DNA of 64,000 bases from positions 1 through 64,000 of the forward strand of contig CAYZWI010000002.1 in assembly GCA_964482205.1 (NCBI GenBank), written 5' to 3'. This DNA is from JAZDGX01 sp964482205 (GTDB taxonomy: Bacteria > Eisenbacteria > RBG-16-71-46 > CAIMUX01 > WJJG01). A program made the translations under genes and the position numbers. Each line of letters begins with the position of its first letter. Within the stretch, counting starts at the first letter, position 1. A model generated the notes under the pieces. That model ran no database searches. It had not been told where the DNA came from and saw only the letters and a program-made list of their open reading frames with translations. Below are positions 26,479-35,505 of the stretch, piece by piece.

Positions 26479-26581
26479 CCGATCGTCATGGGCATGAAGC
26501 CTCGAACTTCATGATCGATGCATCGTCCCCCGCACGACCGCCTCCCGTCCGTTCGCCGCGGCCCGCACGCGTGCGGGCGCG

Positions 26582-27103
26582 TCAGAGCCATCCCAACTGC
26601 ATCCAGATCCATCCCTGCCACAACCGGATGTCGGGCAGGAGCCGCGTGAAGAGCAGGAAGATACCGAGCAACGCGGCCGGCATGACGAGCGACGGCCGCC
26701 AGCGCTCGCGCGAGAGCACGCGCAACTGCACGAAGGCGTGCAAGGGAATGGCCACGGTGAAACCGAGCAGAAAGACCATCACCGGAAGCGCGAGCACCCA
26801 GAGGAGGCGGGCCGGGGACGGATCGCGAACCCTGTCTGCGTTCCCGTCCGCTGGGTCTCGTTGCGCTTCGGCCGGTTCGGCCGTGCGCCCGCTGCCCCGT
26901 GGCATCCAACCGCGGTCGCGGATACGCAAGGGGCGCACGAGATCCATCGTGAGCTGCAGGCCGAGGAGCGCGATCGTGGGCACGAGGACGAGCAGCGGCA
27001 CGAGCCGCGAGACCTTCCCCATCCCGTGCAATTGAACGAGCATGCCGATCGCGATCACGAGGAGCACGGCCGTCACGAACGCGCGGCTCGCGAGCCACTT
27101 CAT
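26582..27103 (-). CDS. tctB: Tripartite tricarboxylate transporter, small membrane subunit TctB
   Basis: 173 residues with four predicted transmembrane helices and a charged central loop (RTAEPAEAQRDPADGNADRVRD), the TctB layout. It associates with TctA to take up carboxylates together with the periplasmic TctC. The identification rests on position and topology more than on motifs, since TctB is poorly conserved. Its ATG overlaps the tctA stop in ATGA (27100-27103), showing translational coupling. It is the last gene of the operon. Confidence 0.8.
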   Translation of the reverse strand: MKWLASRAFVTAVLLVIAIGMLVQLHGMGKVSRLVPLLVLVPTIALLGLQLTMDLVRPLRIRDRGWMPRGSGRTAEPAEAQRDPADGNADRVRDPSPARLLWVLALPVMVFLLGFTVAIPLHAFVQLRVLSRERWRPSLVMPAALLGIFLLFTRLLPDIRLWQGWIWMQLGWL

Positions 27104-28617
27104 CGCCGTCCCTCCCGCGCGCGCGGCCGCATGAAGCGAAAATAGGGCACGATCACGCTGAACAACGTGAGCGCGAGAAGCACGAGCACGATCGGACGGT
27201 TCCAGAGATCGATGCGCCCCAGCTCGTGAAGCCTGCGGGTGATGTGCAGGTTGACTTCGAAGAACGAGGCGAGGACCAGCGCGACGAGCAGCGGAACACG
27301 CGGCCACCCATGCATCTTCATGCCGAGCCCGAGCAACCCGAACGCGAACGCGGTGAAGACATCCTCGATCCGTTCGCGCCCCAGATACGCGCCCAGCGCG
27401 GTCATGGCGAGCAGGACCGGCATCATCAGGCGGATGCGCACATGGGTCAGCCTGGCGATCGGCCCGATGGCCAGCACGCCGACGATCGAGGTGAGCCAGT
27501 TCGAGAGAAACAGCGCCCAGATGAGCACGAAGACGAGACCGAGGTGCTGGCTCATCATCGTGCCGCCGGGCGCCATGCCGTGCAGCGTGAGGACCGCGAT
27601 GAGCAGCGCGGTCCCGGCGCTTCCGGGAATCCCGAGCGCGAAGACGGGCACCAGCGATCCGCCATCCTTGGCGTCGTGCGCCGCCTCGGGCGCGATCACG
27701 CCGCGGATGTCGCCCCGGCCGAAGGTTCCCGCTCCCTCGCGATCGCTCTGCACGGCATGCCCGTAGGCGACGAAGCTCGCGACGGTGCCTCCGATGCCGG
27801 GAATCATGCCGATCACGGTGCCGATCACCGAGCAGCGCAGTAACAGGCCGAAGTGACGGAAGACCGAGGCAATGCCTCGGCGCACGCTGCCCACGAGGCG
27901 CGCGGCGGAGGGATCTTCGGCGATCGTGCGGCGGCCCGACAGAATCAGCTCGAAGATCTCCGCCAGGGCGAACATGCCGAGGAACACGGGCACCTGGCCG
28001 ATTCCGTCGCGCAGATGCAGCCAGCCCAGCGTGAAGCGGTCCTCGCCCGTACGCAAATCGGAGCCGATGAAGGCGAGCAGCAATCCGAGGCCCGCCGCGG
28101 CCAGCCCCTTGATGGGCGAACCCTTCGTCAGGATCGCAATGGAAGAGAGGCCCCACACCGCGAGCATCAGCGATTCGGGCGCGCCGAAGGAGAGCACCGC
28201 CATGCGCATGACGGGCACCAGCGCGATCAGGATCAGGATCCCGAAAGTCGAGCCGAGCGCGGAAGCGGCCGCCGAGCACGCGATCGCGGTCTTCGCTTCG
28301 CCGCGCTTCGCCAGCGGATGGCCGTCGAACATCGTCGCCGCGCTGGGCGGAGAGCCGGGGACATTGAAGAGAATCGCGGTGATCGAGCCGGCGAAGGTCG
28401 CGCCTCCCACGAGCGGACCGAAGAAGAGCATGATCCGGGTCGGGTCCCAGGAATACGTGAAGGGAATCGCGAGCGAGATGAGCGTGAATCCGCTGATGCC
28501 GGGAATGAGCGCGAAGACCATCGCGAGCAGCGTTCCCGCGACGGGATAGAGAATGTTCGGCCACGAACAGAGCAGGCGCAGGCCTTCCCAGGCCGCCTGC
28601 AGAACGGATTCGTACAC
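27100..28617 (-). CDS. tctA: Tripartite tricarboxylate transporter, large membrane subunit TctA
   Basis: 505 residues, the usual TctA size, with about 10-12 transmembrane helices. The segment SITAILFNVPGSPPSAATMFDGHPLAKRGEA is the family signature, and a second half-repeat IGMIPGIGGTVASFVAYGHA shows the inverted duplication typical of TctA. It carries out cation-coupled carboxylate uptake across the inner membrane. The start is GTG at 28617, directly behind the TAG of tctC (TAGGTG), with AGGGA as the ribosome-binding site within the end of tctC. Confidence 0.92.
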   Translation of the reverse strand: MYESVLQAAWEGLRLLCSWPNILYPVAGTLLAMVFALIPGISGFTLISLAIPFTYSWDPTRIMLFFGPLVGGATFAGSITAILFNVPGSPPSAATMFDGHPLAKRGEAKTAIACSAAASALGSTFGILILIALVPVMRMAVLSFGAPESLMLAVWGLSSIAILTKGSPIKGLAAAGLGLLLAFIGSDLRTGEDRFTLGWLHLRDGIGQVPVFLGMFALAEIFELILSGRRTIAEDPSAARLVGSVRRGIASVFRHFGLLLRCSVIGTVIGMIPGIGGTVASFVAYGHAVQSDREGAGTFGRGDIRGVIAPEAAHDAKDGGSLVPVFALGIPGSAGTALLIAVLTLHGMAPGGTMMSQHLGLVFVLIWALFLSNWLTSIVGVLAIGPIARLTHVRIRLMMPVLLAMTALGAYLGRERIEDVFTAFAFGLLGLGMKMHGWPRVPLLVALVLASFFEVNLHITRRLHELGRIDLWNRPIVLVLLALTLFSVIVPYFRFMRPRAREGRR

Positions 28618-29769
28618 CTATCCCTCGATCTTGCGCGCAGCCTCCTCCATGAAGGGCGCGAATTGCACGGCGGCCGCGCGCGCGATGTCCAGCTCTGCGC
28701 GCACACGGGAAGCGGGAGTGAACTCGATCTCCAACCGCGCCTGCCTGGCCGCGGACTCGCACTCGGGATCCTCGAGAATCCGCCGGACATGCTCTTCCAG
28801 ACAACTCGCCAGCGCGGCGGGCAAATCCGGAGGGCCCATCAGGACCCGCCCCGCGTCCAGCAGCATCGACAAGGCGCGCGCGTCCTCCATGGCCGTCTTC
28901 GGATCGCGTCCGAGTTCGCGGGCGCGCCGCTCGGCCTCGCCTCCCTCTCCGGCCAGGCAGGCGAGATTCTCCAATGCGGGCGGCCGCGGTCTCGAACTCA
29001 CCCAGAGGATCGGACGCACTTCGCCCGCTTCCATGAGACCGGTGCGCCCTTCGAGATTGAGCGGGGCGATGTCGACTTCTCCGCGAATGGCGGCCAGGGT
29101 GATGCCGTTCGTGCCTTGATAGCCGGGAACCACGCTGCAGTCGATGCCGAGAATCCGGCTCGCGATGACGGCGCTCTCCGGACCCGTCGAGCCGAATTCG
29201 GTGACGCCGGCAATGATCGGCCGCTGCCGGGAGAGCGTGTAGAGATCTTCGAGATTACGAATGGGAGAATCGCCGCCCACGGCCCAGATGTGCGGAGTGG
29301 GCGCGATCTTTCCGAAGATGGTGAAGTCGTCGATGGGATCGGGGGCCGATCGATCGCCGCCCGCAAGGGCGATCAGCATCGCGGCGGGGTTCGTGATCCC
29401 CCATTCCCGGCCGTCCGGTTTCGCATCGGAAATCTTGCGAGCCCCGCGAATCGTTCCTCCCCCGACGACATTCTCGATCACGATCTGCGCGCCGAGACGC
29501 TTCTCCAGGAACGGTTCGATGAGCCTCGCGACCGCATCGAATCCTCCACCGGGAGGCGCGGGCACGATGAAGCGAATGGTCTCCCCTTCGAGCCCGGCGC
29601 AGCTCGCCTCGTCCGCCGCATGCGCGCGTCCGGCGAAGAGGGATGCGGAGGAAAGGGCCGCGCCCGCGACGCCCAGCAATCGCATGCAGAAATCGCGGCG
29701 GGTCAAGCGGCCGGGCTCATCCATGCGCACGCGGGGATCATGCGGATGCGATGCGCTCGCTCGATTCAT
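28618..29769 (-). CDS. tctC: Tripartite tricarboxylate transporter substrate-binding protein TctC (Bug family)
   Basis: 383 residues. The N-terminus carries a twin-arginine signal (LTRRDFCMRLLGVAGAALSSASLF, about residues 22-45) ending at AHA. The mature protein starts ETIRFIVPAPPGGGFDAVARLIEPFLEKRLG, the hallmark of Bug/TctC binding proteins, and binds a small organic acid in the periplasm. The C-terminal half is divergent and Arg/Glu-rich compared with typical members. The ATG at 29769 follows GGGAGGA. Gene order C-A-B differs from the common C-B-A order. Confidence 0.9.
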   Translation of the reverse strand: MNRASASHPHDPRVRMDEPGRLTRRDFCMRLLGVAGAALSSASLFAGRAHAADEASCAGLEGETIRFIVPAPPGGGFDAVARLIEPFLEKRLGAQIVIENVVGGGTIRGARKISDAKPDGREWGITNPAAMLIALAGGDRSAPDPIDDFTIFGKIAPTPHIWAVGGDSPIRNLEDLYTLSRQRPIIAGVTEFGSTGPESAVIASRILGIDCSVVPGYQGTNGITLAAIRGEVDIAPLNLEGRTGLMEAGEVRPILWVSSRPRPPALENLACLAGEGGEAERRARELGRDPKTAMEDARALSMLLDAGRVLMGPPDLPAALASCLEEHVRRILEDPECESAARQARLEIEFTPASRVRAELDIARAAAVQFAPFMEEAARKIEG

Positions 29770-29797
29770 GGCTCCGGATCCTCCCTGCATGACCGCG

Positions 29798-31471
29798 TCA
29801 GCTTGGCGCCCGCGGCGTTTCCCCGCCGTGGGGCGCGTGACCGGACTTGCGCTCGAGGTGGAGCGGCATCAGCTTGCCGCGTCCCGTCCACACCGGCGGC
29901 CGCCGCGACACGCGCAGCGTGCCCGCCTGCTTCCAGAGAGATTGCGAGAGATCGCCCGCCACCGTTCCGCTGCCCAGCGCATTCAGCACCGCCGGCACGA
30001 TCTCGGATTCGTCGGCGATCGGGACCCGCGGATGAACGAGCAGGGTGAGCCGCGTGAATCCGCGCTCGTCTTCCTCTTCCATGAGCTGATAGTCCTGCGG
30101 CCCGCCGCCGAAGCGCGCGGGCAGGACATCTTCCAGGATGCGCACCATCTCGCTGCCCATCAGAGTCACGCCTTCACCGGTCAGCTTGCTGAAGCTGCGC
30201 ACATGGCGCAGATGCTCGGTGAATCCCAGTTGCTCCAGCGCGCAGCCGCACTTGCTCGGCTGAAGCACGCCGTAGTCGTCGCTCTCGACATTGAGGAGGA
30301 CCTGTCGCGCGCTCGGCAGCAGGGTCGTGAAGCAGAAGGCGTCCACCGGCTCGGCCAAGCCCGGCACCCGCCGGGAATACTGGATCAGCGCGAGCGAATG
30401 CTTGAGGAAGTGGAGATCGTTGCCGTCTTCGGGAGTGACGCATCCGATCCCGACGAAATCCGCTTCGGTGAAGACATAGGTGGGAACATAGACGGCGTTC
30501 GTTTCTCGGATGGCCCGCACTTTGGCGGGCGTGGGCGGCTCTCCTCCGCCCATGAAGGTCGCCCCCGCGAGATCGATCCCCACTTCGCGCGCCGCCAGAC
30601 AGATGCGCACCGCCATGCTGACATGCGCGCGCACGAGACAGCGCGAATTCTCGCGCAACGTCTGCGCAATCGCTCGCGCGATGACGGCCGCCTGGTCGAG
30701 CGCCACCGGTTCGGGCCGCGGGATGTGCGCCCCGTACAGGCGCGCGAGATGAACGATGTAGTCCGTCGCGATGCGCGTCAGCAGCGGCTTGCGCTTCATG
30801 CCGCGCAAATTCGGCAGGGCGAACCAGCGCACGGGAATCTGGTCGAAGGCGACCGGGCGCAGGCAGTTGTTGACGCCCGTGCCGTCGGGAAGCGTGCCCC
30901 GCCAGATGATCGTGGGCGCGTGGAGCATGCCATGGGCATGGTACGCGAGCATGTGCATCGGCCCCTGCTCGGCCAGATGCTCGAGATCGATCGCCACGCG
31001 CATCCCCGCGCCGGTCGAGCCGCCGCTGCTCGCGTGGTAGTAGGCGTTCAGGAAGGGATTGTCGAAGGCGCGCGGAGCGACCGCGAATTCGCGCCCGTTG
31101 CGCACGATCGGCGCGCGGCCCTTGAATTCCTCGAAGGTCAGGTACACGCCGGAGGAGTGCAGCGCGCTCAACGCGGGCTCGAGACCGCGCGAGCGCACTT
31201 CGCGCTCGAGATCGCCGTACTCGCATCCCGCGTGGCGCAAGAGCGCGAGATAGGGGCTCTTCGGATTCTCGTAGATTCCGCGCCGGGCGACGCGCAGGAA
31301 ATTCCCTTCGCGTTGCGCCAGCCGCAGGCGAATTCGCTCGCGCGCCTCCTCGAGCGTGATGCGCACGCGCAGGAAGCGCCTGAGCTGCCAGGAGAAGCGG
31401 GCGTATCCTCGAAGGTCGGCGAATGAAGTCATGAGCGACCGCGCGTTCCTCGCCATCTCTTTCGACGCCAT
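29798..31471 (-). CDS. PaaK-like adenylate-forming acid:CoA ligase (ANL superfamily)
   Basis: About 557 residues. ASSGGSTGAGMRV is the nucleotide-binding P-loop of ANL enzymes in its phenylacetate-CoA-ligase form. GATFMGGGEPPTPAKVRAI and TYVFTEADFVGIGC correspond to the core adenylation motifs of PaaK-like proteins, and the C-terminal small domain follows from about residue 440. It activates a carboxylic acid as adenylate, then thioester; the acid is unknown. The start is uncertain (ATG at 31471, 31456 or 31432). It lies 28 bp upstream of tctC in the same direction, suggesting that the imported acid is its substrate. Confidence 0.75.
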   Translation of the reverse strand: MASKEMARNARSLMTSFADLRGYARFSWQLRRFLRVRITLEEARERIRLRLAQREGNFLRVARRGIYENPKSPYLALLRHAGCEYGDLEREVRSRGLEPALSALHSSGVYLTFEEFKGRAPIVRNGREFAVAPRAFDNPFLNAYYHASSGGSTGAGMRVAIDLEHLAEQGPMHMLAYHAHGMLHAPTIIWRGTLPDGTGVNNCLRPVAFDQIPVRWFALPNLRGMKRKPLLTRIATDYIVHLARLYGAHIPRPEPVALDQAAVIARAIAQTLRENSRCLVRAHVSMAVRICLAAREVGIDLAGATFMGGGEPPTPAKVRAIRETNAVYVPTYVFTEADFVGIGCVTPEDGNDLHFLKHSLALIQYSRRVPGLAEPVDAFCFTTLLPSARQVLLNVESDDYGVLQPSKCGCALEQLGFTEHLRHVRSFSKLTGEGVTLMGSEMVRILEDVLPARFGGGPQDYQLMEEEDERGFTRLTLLVHPRVPIADESEIVPAVLNALGSGTVAGDLSQSLWKQAGTLRVSRRPPVWTGRGKLMPLHLERKSGHAPHGGETPRAPS

Positions 31472-31488
31472 GGAGCGTCCAAGGACAC

Positions 31489-31565
31489 ATCGACCAGGTA
31501 CAAGTCGGCCAAGGCCTCGACCAGGCGGTCGACCAGGGACATGTCGACCGGGGACATGTTGCAAT
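31489..31565. repeat. Degenerate short tandem repeats, gtcgacc/catgtcc type
   Basis: Leftward, imperfect units such as cctggtcgacatgtccc, cctggtcgaccgcctggtc and cctggtcgatgtgtcc follow each other upstream of the ligase gene. They translate to repeated VPGR in the ligase frame and to LVD/SLVD in another. They are best seen as slippage-derived non-coding repeats. Confidence 0.65.
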
Positions 31566-31727
31566 CAACCGGGATGGAATCGTCGGAATGGTAGCAGACC
31601 TGGAACGGCTGTACAGTCTCTTGCGCCCGTGGATCGCAACGCGGAAGGCTATGGCCTCGTCGGGCGGCCACGCATGCGCTCGCGTGCGGCGGCCTGCAGG
31701 CGACGGCTCGCAAGGATCGGCCCGGTC

Positions 31728-31734
31728 AAGGAGG
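31728..31734 (+). promoter_or_regulatory. Ribosome-binding site that fixes the start of the next gene
   Basis: AAGGAGG ends one base before an ATG at 31736 but 10 bp before the in-frame ATG at 31745. Only the latter has workable spacing, so 31745 is taken as the start. Confidence 0.7.
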
Positions 31735-31744
31735 AATGGGTCCC

Positions 31745-33442
31745 ATGGGGACCTCGAGAGGTCGCAGACGAGGAACAGCGCCGGGCGCCACCATCATGCA
31801 TCGCCGTCCGGCCCCGGGACCCGCCGCTCCACGCGGCGAGAAACGGGACGCGACCAAGACGGCGCGCCGCTTTCGAGCCCGCGAACAGGGATGGCCGCTC
31901 GCGCTCGCGCTCGCGTCCTTCGCCGTTCCCATGGCGTTTCTGCTCGCGTATGGCGAGATGTTCTACTGGGGCTCGGATCTGGTCGCCAATGCCGCGTATG
32001 GTGTGACGCTCTTCTCGGATGTGATCAAGTCGGGCTGGACGGTTCCCAAGCCGGCGGAGATTCTGCTCTACGGCATCCTGCTTCGTTTGACCGGCGATCT
32101 CTGGTTCCTGCATCTGGCGCTCCTCATCATGACGGCGGTGACCGTCTGGGCGGGTTGCCGCCTGATCCTCGATCGCTACGGCAGCCGGCTTGCCTGCGTC
32201 GCCTTTGCCGCCCTGGTCCTCGGACTTCCGCGCATTTTCGGAGCAACCCTTTCCGGCGGCCCGGGCGTGATGAGCGTCATGTTCCTGATGCTCGCCATCC
32301 GCGAGCTCTCCCGAATGCAGGGCGATGGCGCTTCGCGTTCACAGCCATGGGCGACGGCCCTTGCGATCCTCTTTCTTTCGATGGCGAATCTCTCCCGGCC
32401 CGATTGCTGGCCTTGCACCTACCTCATCGTCGCAGTCTTCTTCTGGAACAGGATGCGAGCGAAAAGCGGATGGTCGCGGCCGGACGCCTGGTTCCTCGCG
32501 CCCCTGGCGATGCCACTCGTCTGGATCGCGCTCGGAGCGGTCTTCTTCGGCGATCCGCTCTACTCCATGAACATCGCCCGTTCTTTCGCCACGGACCACT
32601 TCTCTGAGGAATCCACCCAGCCGATGCCCGGATTAGGGCCGCTCATCATCTTCGCGAATCATCTCTGGGCCCGCTTGCCCGACCTGTATTTCGAGAACTT
32701 TCGCTCGCTGGTTCATTCCCTTCTCTTCTCGGCCTTCATGATCGCGGGCGCCTTCGTGGCCGCCAGGAAAGACAAGCGCTCACTGATGCTCCTCCTCTGC
32801 CCCATCGCGGGCACGCTGCTCTTCTATCTCGTCTACGCGTTTCGCGGGATTCTCTTCCGCTCGGACTATCTGTACGCCGTGCTCTTCTTCTCGTTGATTC
32901 CTCTGGCGATCGGTTTCGCGACCGCGATGCGATTTCTCGCTCGCGCCCCCTTCGCGGTCGCCCGCCGGCCGGCGCCCGCGCGCATGATGGATCGGCTTCC
33001 GGCGGTGCTGCTCCCGATCGTTTTGCTCGCGCTTCTCGCCGGCCCTTTTCGAACGCAAGTCATCAAGGAGACTCTGCCCACACTTCGCGAGCGCGCGAAG
33101 ACCGCGAAAACCTTCCGTCCTGCCATCGACCAGCTCGTGCGCGACATCCGAGCGCAGCATGCATCCGTCCCTCCGGTCATTGTCGGCAGTCAATGGCTGC
33201 CTCCCTCTCGCATCGCCTTGAAGCTCGGAACAGGCAAGGATCTGTATCTTCTCGAGCGGGTTGGCAGAAAAGTGAACGAGCAGGAATTGCCCGACCTGAC
33301 GGGGCGGATCCTGTACTGCGCTTTCCACGATCCGCCTCCGAAAGGCATGGAGGACTTCCTGCACGGCCTTGTGGGAGACACCGCGCGGCGGGACATGATC
33401 TATCGCAGGGACGGGATCGTCATCGTTCGATCCACGCCGTGA
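31745..33442 (+). CDS. Polytopic membrane protein, putative GT-C-type glycosyltransferase
   Basis: 565 residues. After a basic N-terminal 45 residues come about 10-12 hydrophobic helices (LALALASFAVPMAFLLAYG, FLHLALLIMTAVTVWAG and others) and a C-terminal soluble domain of about 130 residues. The first periplasmic loop has EMFYWGSDLVANAAYG with an acidic residue where GT-C enzymes carry their catalytic Asp, and helix-loop spacing is GT-C-like. I do not recognise a specific family. It stands alone on the plus strand next to leftward operons; repeat D follows its stop. Confidence 0.6.
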   Translation: MGTSRGRRRGTAPGATIMHRRPAPGPAAPRGEKRDATKTARRFRAREQGWPLALALASFAVPMAFLLAYGEMFYWGSDLVANAAYGVTLFSDVIKSGWTVPKPAEILLYGILLRLTGDLWFLHLALLIMTAVTVWAGCRLILDRYGSRLACVAFAALVLGLPRIFGATLSGGPGVMSVMFLMLAIRELSRMQGDGASRSQPWATALAILFLSMANLSRPDCWPCTYLIVAVFFWNRMRAKSGWSRPDAWFLAPLAMPLVWIALGAVFFGDPLYSMNIARSFATDHFSEESTQPMPGLGPLIIFANHLWARLPDLYFENFRSLVHSLLFSAFMIAGAFVAARKDKRSLMLLLCPIAGTLLFYLVYAFRGILFRSDYLYAVLFFSLIPLAIGFATAMRFLARAPFAVARRPAPARMMDRLPAVLLPIVLLALLAGPFRTQVIKETLPTLRERAKTAKTFRPAIDQLVRDIRAQHASVPPVIVGSQWLPPSRIALKLGTGKDLYLLERVGRKVNEQELPDLTGRILYCAFHDPPPKGMEDFLHGLVGDTARRDMIYRRDGIVIVRSTP

Positions 33443-33484
33443 AACGCCACTATACGGAGCTACTCGACGCGTGAAGCTGCCCGC

Positions 33485-33777
33485 GAGCATGTGGCTGCGT
33501 GCGCGTCGTGTGGTCGCCGGGACCGGAAGGCTTCCGCGGGGACGGCGCGCGCCTAAGACAGTTCGCGCAGGGGGCGCGCGCCTCGTACGCTCGGCGTGTT
33601 GAACGGATATAGCTCCTGAAAGCCGGGGCGTTCACGCCTCGCTTACGCCCCGCCCGGAAGCCTTCCGGTCCCGGCTCCCACAGTAGCGCATGCCTCATTC
33701 TTCGAGCGAAGTGGAACGTGATCCGCTGCACATCAAGCGCAATGTGAGCGCGCGACGCATGCGTGATTGCCGTTGCG
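33485..33777 (-). repeat. Type I palindromic repeat element, copy D
   Basis: The core at 33516-33675 (160 bp) has perfect 18-bp inverted termini identical to copies A and B and the same orientation as copy A. Its flanks match copy A on both sides (gagcatgtggctgcgtg on the left; cattcttcgag and catcaagcgcaatgtgagcg on the right). A leftward frame from GTG 33635 to a stop at 33450 is open for 61 codons and again contains RAPSPRKPSGPGD. The element lies 43 bp behind a gene end. Confidence 0.85.
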
Positions 33778-33855
33778 GTCTCCGTCGTGCCGGTCGCGTC
33801 GACGCCCGCAAAGAACATGACCTGGCGGCAGGCGGAAGCTCTCTTTCGCTCGACC

Positions 33856-34209
33856 TTACGAATCGCGAGCCGGTCGTTCCATACTGTCTAGCTGGGCTGG
33901 TTGCTGCTCCAAACAGCCGCCCGCCTCGGCTCGAAATCCAAGCATCGCATTGCTTTGCAGGATGCCCTTCAAGCTCTGCTCGAAGACATTGCCGAGCGGG
34001 CGGTCGGGATGCAGGCCATTGCCGACCCGGCCGGCGGGGGCGATGCGCAGACAGGCCAGCGAATTGTGCACCGGCAGGCCGTCTCGCTTGCGTCGAAGCA
34101 ATTCGGCGAAGATCGCCCGCTCCTCTTCCCTCGCCAGTCGCGAACGGATCGGCGCTTCGCTGGGACGAAAGCCCGGCACAACACAAAGGTTGCGCGGATT
34201 TCTCGGCAT
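33856..34209 (-). pseudogene. Remnant of a radical-SAM/SPASM-type gene
   Basis: A leftward frame of about 117 codons reads EEERAIFAELLRRKRDGLPVHNS, then CLRIAPAGRVGN and PLGNVFEQSLKGILQS. This is the order seen at the end of radical-SAM/SPASM enzymes (helix with 'xGxPIxNS', Cys segment, 'GNVxEQSLxxIWxS'), but the expected cluster Cys residues are largely missing, there is no radical-SAM domain upstream and no start signal. The right end overlaps the promoter region of the next gene. I read it as a decayed C-terminal fragment. Confidence 0.35.
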
Positions 34210-34270
34210 GGCAAAATGCCGCTCGCGTTTGGATCCCGAATCTTCAGACCACAAGGGAGATCGAAGAACG

Positions 34271-34762
34271 ATGCCAGGAAGGCGCTCGGCCGGGATTGGC
34301 GCACTCCTGCCCGGGATCCTGGTCGCCTGCCTGTCGCTTGCCTCCTGCTTCGGCGGCCGCCCTCCCGTCCCGAACCTACCCGCCGCGCGGCTCTCTCCCA
34401 TGGAAGAGCAGTTGCGCCTGTCGGTCGCTCCCTGGATCGGCATGCCCCACTGCCTCGGCGGCGAAGGTGGGCGATGCATCGATTGTTCGGGATTCGTGCG
34501 CAAGGTCTACGCCTCGGTCTTTCACCTCGCGTTGCCCCGCACATCCGAGGAGATGCGCGCGAGCGGCCAAAGGATCTCCACCGGCTCGCTCGCGCCCGGT
34601 GATCTGCTCGTCTATCGCATTTCGAAGCGCCGGCTGCACGTGGGCATCTATCTCGGCCATGGAGAATTCGCGCATGCATCGACCAGCCGGGGGGTGATGA
34701 TCTCGCGCGTGCAGGAAGGCTATTGGAGCAAGCGCCTGCTCGAGGCGCGCCGCCTCATCTGA
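34271..34762 (+). CDS. NlpC/P60-family lipoprotein (cell-wall endopeptidase)
   Basis: 163 residues. The signal ends in a lipobox LASC (residues 23-26), so the mature protein is lipid-anchored. The NlpC/P60 catalytic Cys lies in CIDCSGFV (Cys72), the His in LHVGIYLG (His123) and the third polar residue in GEFAHAS (His135), a complete papain-like triad. Such enzymes cut peptide stems of peptidoglycan. The protein is short, with no additional binding domain. A weak GGGAG lies upstream of the ATG. Confidence 0.88.
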   Translation: MPGRRSAGIGALLPGILVACLSLASCFGGRPPVPNLPAARLSPMEEQLRLSVAPWIGMPHCLGGEGGRCIDCSGFVRKVYASVFHLALPRTSEEMRASGQRISTGSLAPGDLLVYRISKRRLHVGIYLGHGEFAHASTSRGVMISRVQEGYWSKRLLEARRLI

Positions 34763-34821
34763 TCTGGCACCGGCGAATGCGTCGCTTCGCGGTCCGCTCG
34801 TGACCCGCGCCGATCATTTCT

Positions 34822-35487
34822 CTAACGCAGAATCAGGATCCCCGTCTCGCCGTGCTCTCCGATCTTTCGCGCCGGGGTGCCCGCCATTTGCGTCCCCGCG
34901 GCGCAATCGGAAATCACCACCGCTCCCGCAGCCACGAGCGTCTCGTCGCCGATCGCGACTTTGTCGATCACCGTCGCGCCAATGCCGACATAGCACAGCG
35001 AGCCAATGCGGCAGCGACTGGCGATGCCCACCCGGGGAGCGATGAAGGTGTGATCGCCCACGAAGCTCTGATGCCCGATGTAGGTCATGGGACGAACGAG
35101 AACATTGTCACCTAGGCGCGCATCGTTTCCCAGGAATGCGAATTCGGTCACGATCACATTCTCGCCGAGCTGCACGCCGGAAGCGAGGTGCGCGCTCGCG
35201 GCGATCAGCCCGGGCAGGCGGTATCCCTTCGCCTTCACGCGCGCGAAGAGCTCCGCGCGCGTGCGCATGCGGCGGTAGCCGATCAGGAGCAGCAGATCGT
35301 GCGTCTCGGGTGGAAAGCGGCGCTCGAGTTCTTCGAACGCCACCAGCGGAACCCCCGCATACGAATCGGCCTGGAGATACTCGCGATCGAGGGTGAACGC
35401 CGCCGGCCGGCGGCCGGAGGCAGCCAACATGTCGCAGGCCGAATCGGCCAGCGGCCCAAGGCCAAAGACGACGAGCGGACGAGTCAT
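34822..35487 (-). CDS. NeuD-like sugar O/N-acyltransferase (left-handed beta-helix)
   Basis: 221 residues. The N-terminal PglD/NeuD-type domain (PLVVFGLGPLADSACDMLAASG) binds a nucleotide sugar. From about residue 95, hexapeptide repeats (GVQLGENVIVTEFAFLGNDARLGDNVLV) form a left-handed beta-helix, and GHQSFVGDHTFIAPRVGIAS contains the catalytic His region. It transfers an acyl group from CoA or possibly ACP to a sugar. It is the last gene of the fkb-like operon, 18 bp behind the phosphopantetheinyl transferase, which makes an acyl-ACP donor worth considering. Confidence 0.85.
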   Translation of the reverse strand: MTRPLVVFGLGPLADSACDMLAASGRRPAAFTLDREYLQADSYAGVPLVAFEELERRFPPETHDLLLLIGYRRMRTRAELFARVKAKGYRLPGLIAASAHLASGVQLGENVIVTEFAFLGNDARLGDNVLVRPMTYIGHQSFVGDHTFIAPRVGIASRCRIGSLCYVGIGATVIDKVAIGDETLVAAGAVVISDCAAGTQMAGTPARKIGEHGETGILILR

Positions 35488-35505
35488 CGGTCGAGTCCCT
35501 CTTGG

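Noticed and set aside
31429..31713. Leftward frame with repeated SLVDRLVEALADLYLVDVSLD-type residues
   Set aside because: It overlaps the start of the ligase gene in another frame and derives from degenerate short repeats; no ribosome-binding site.
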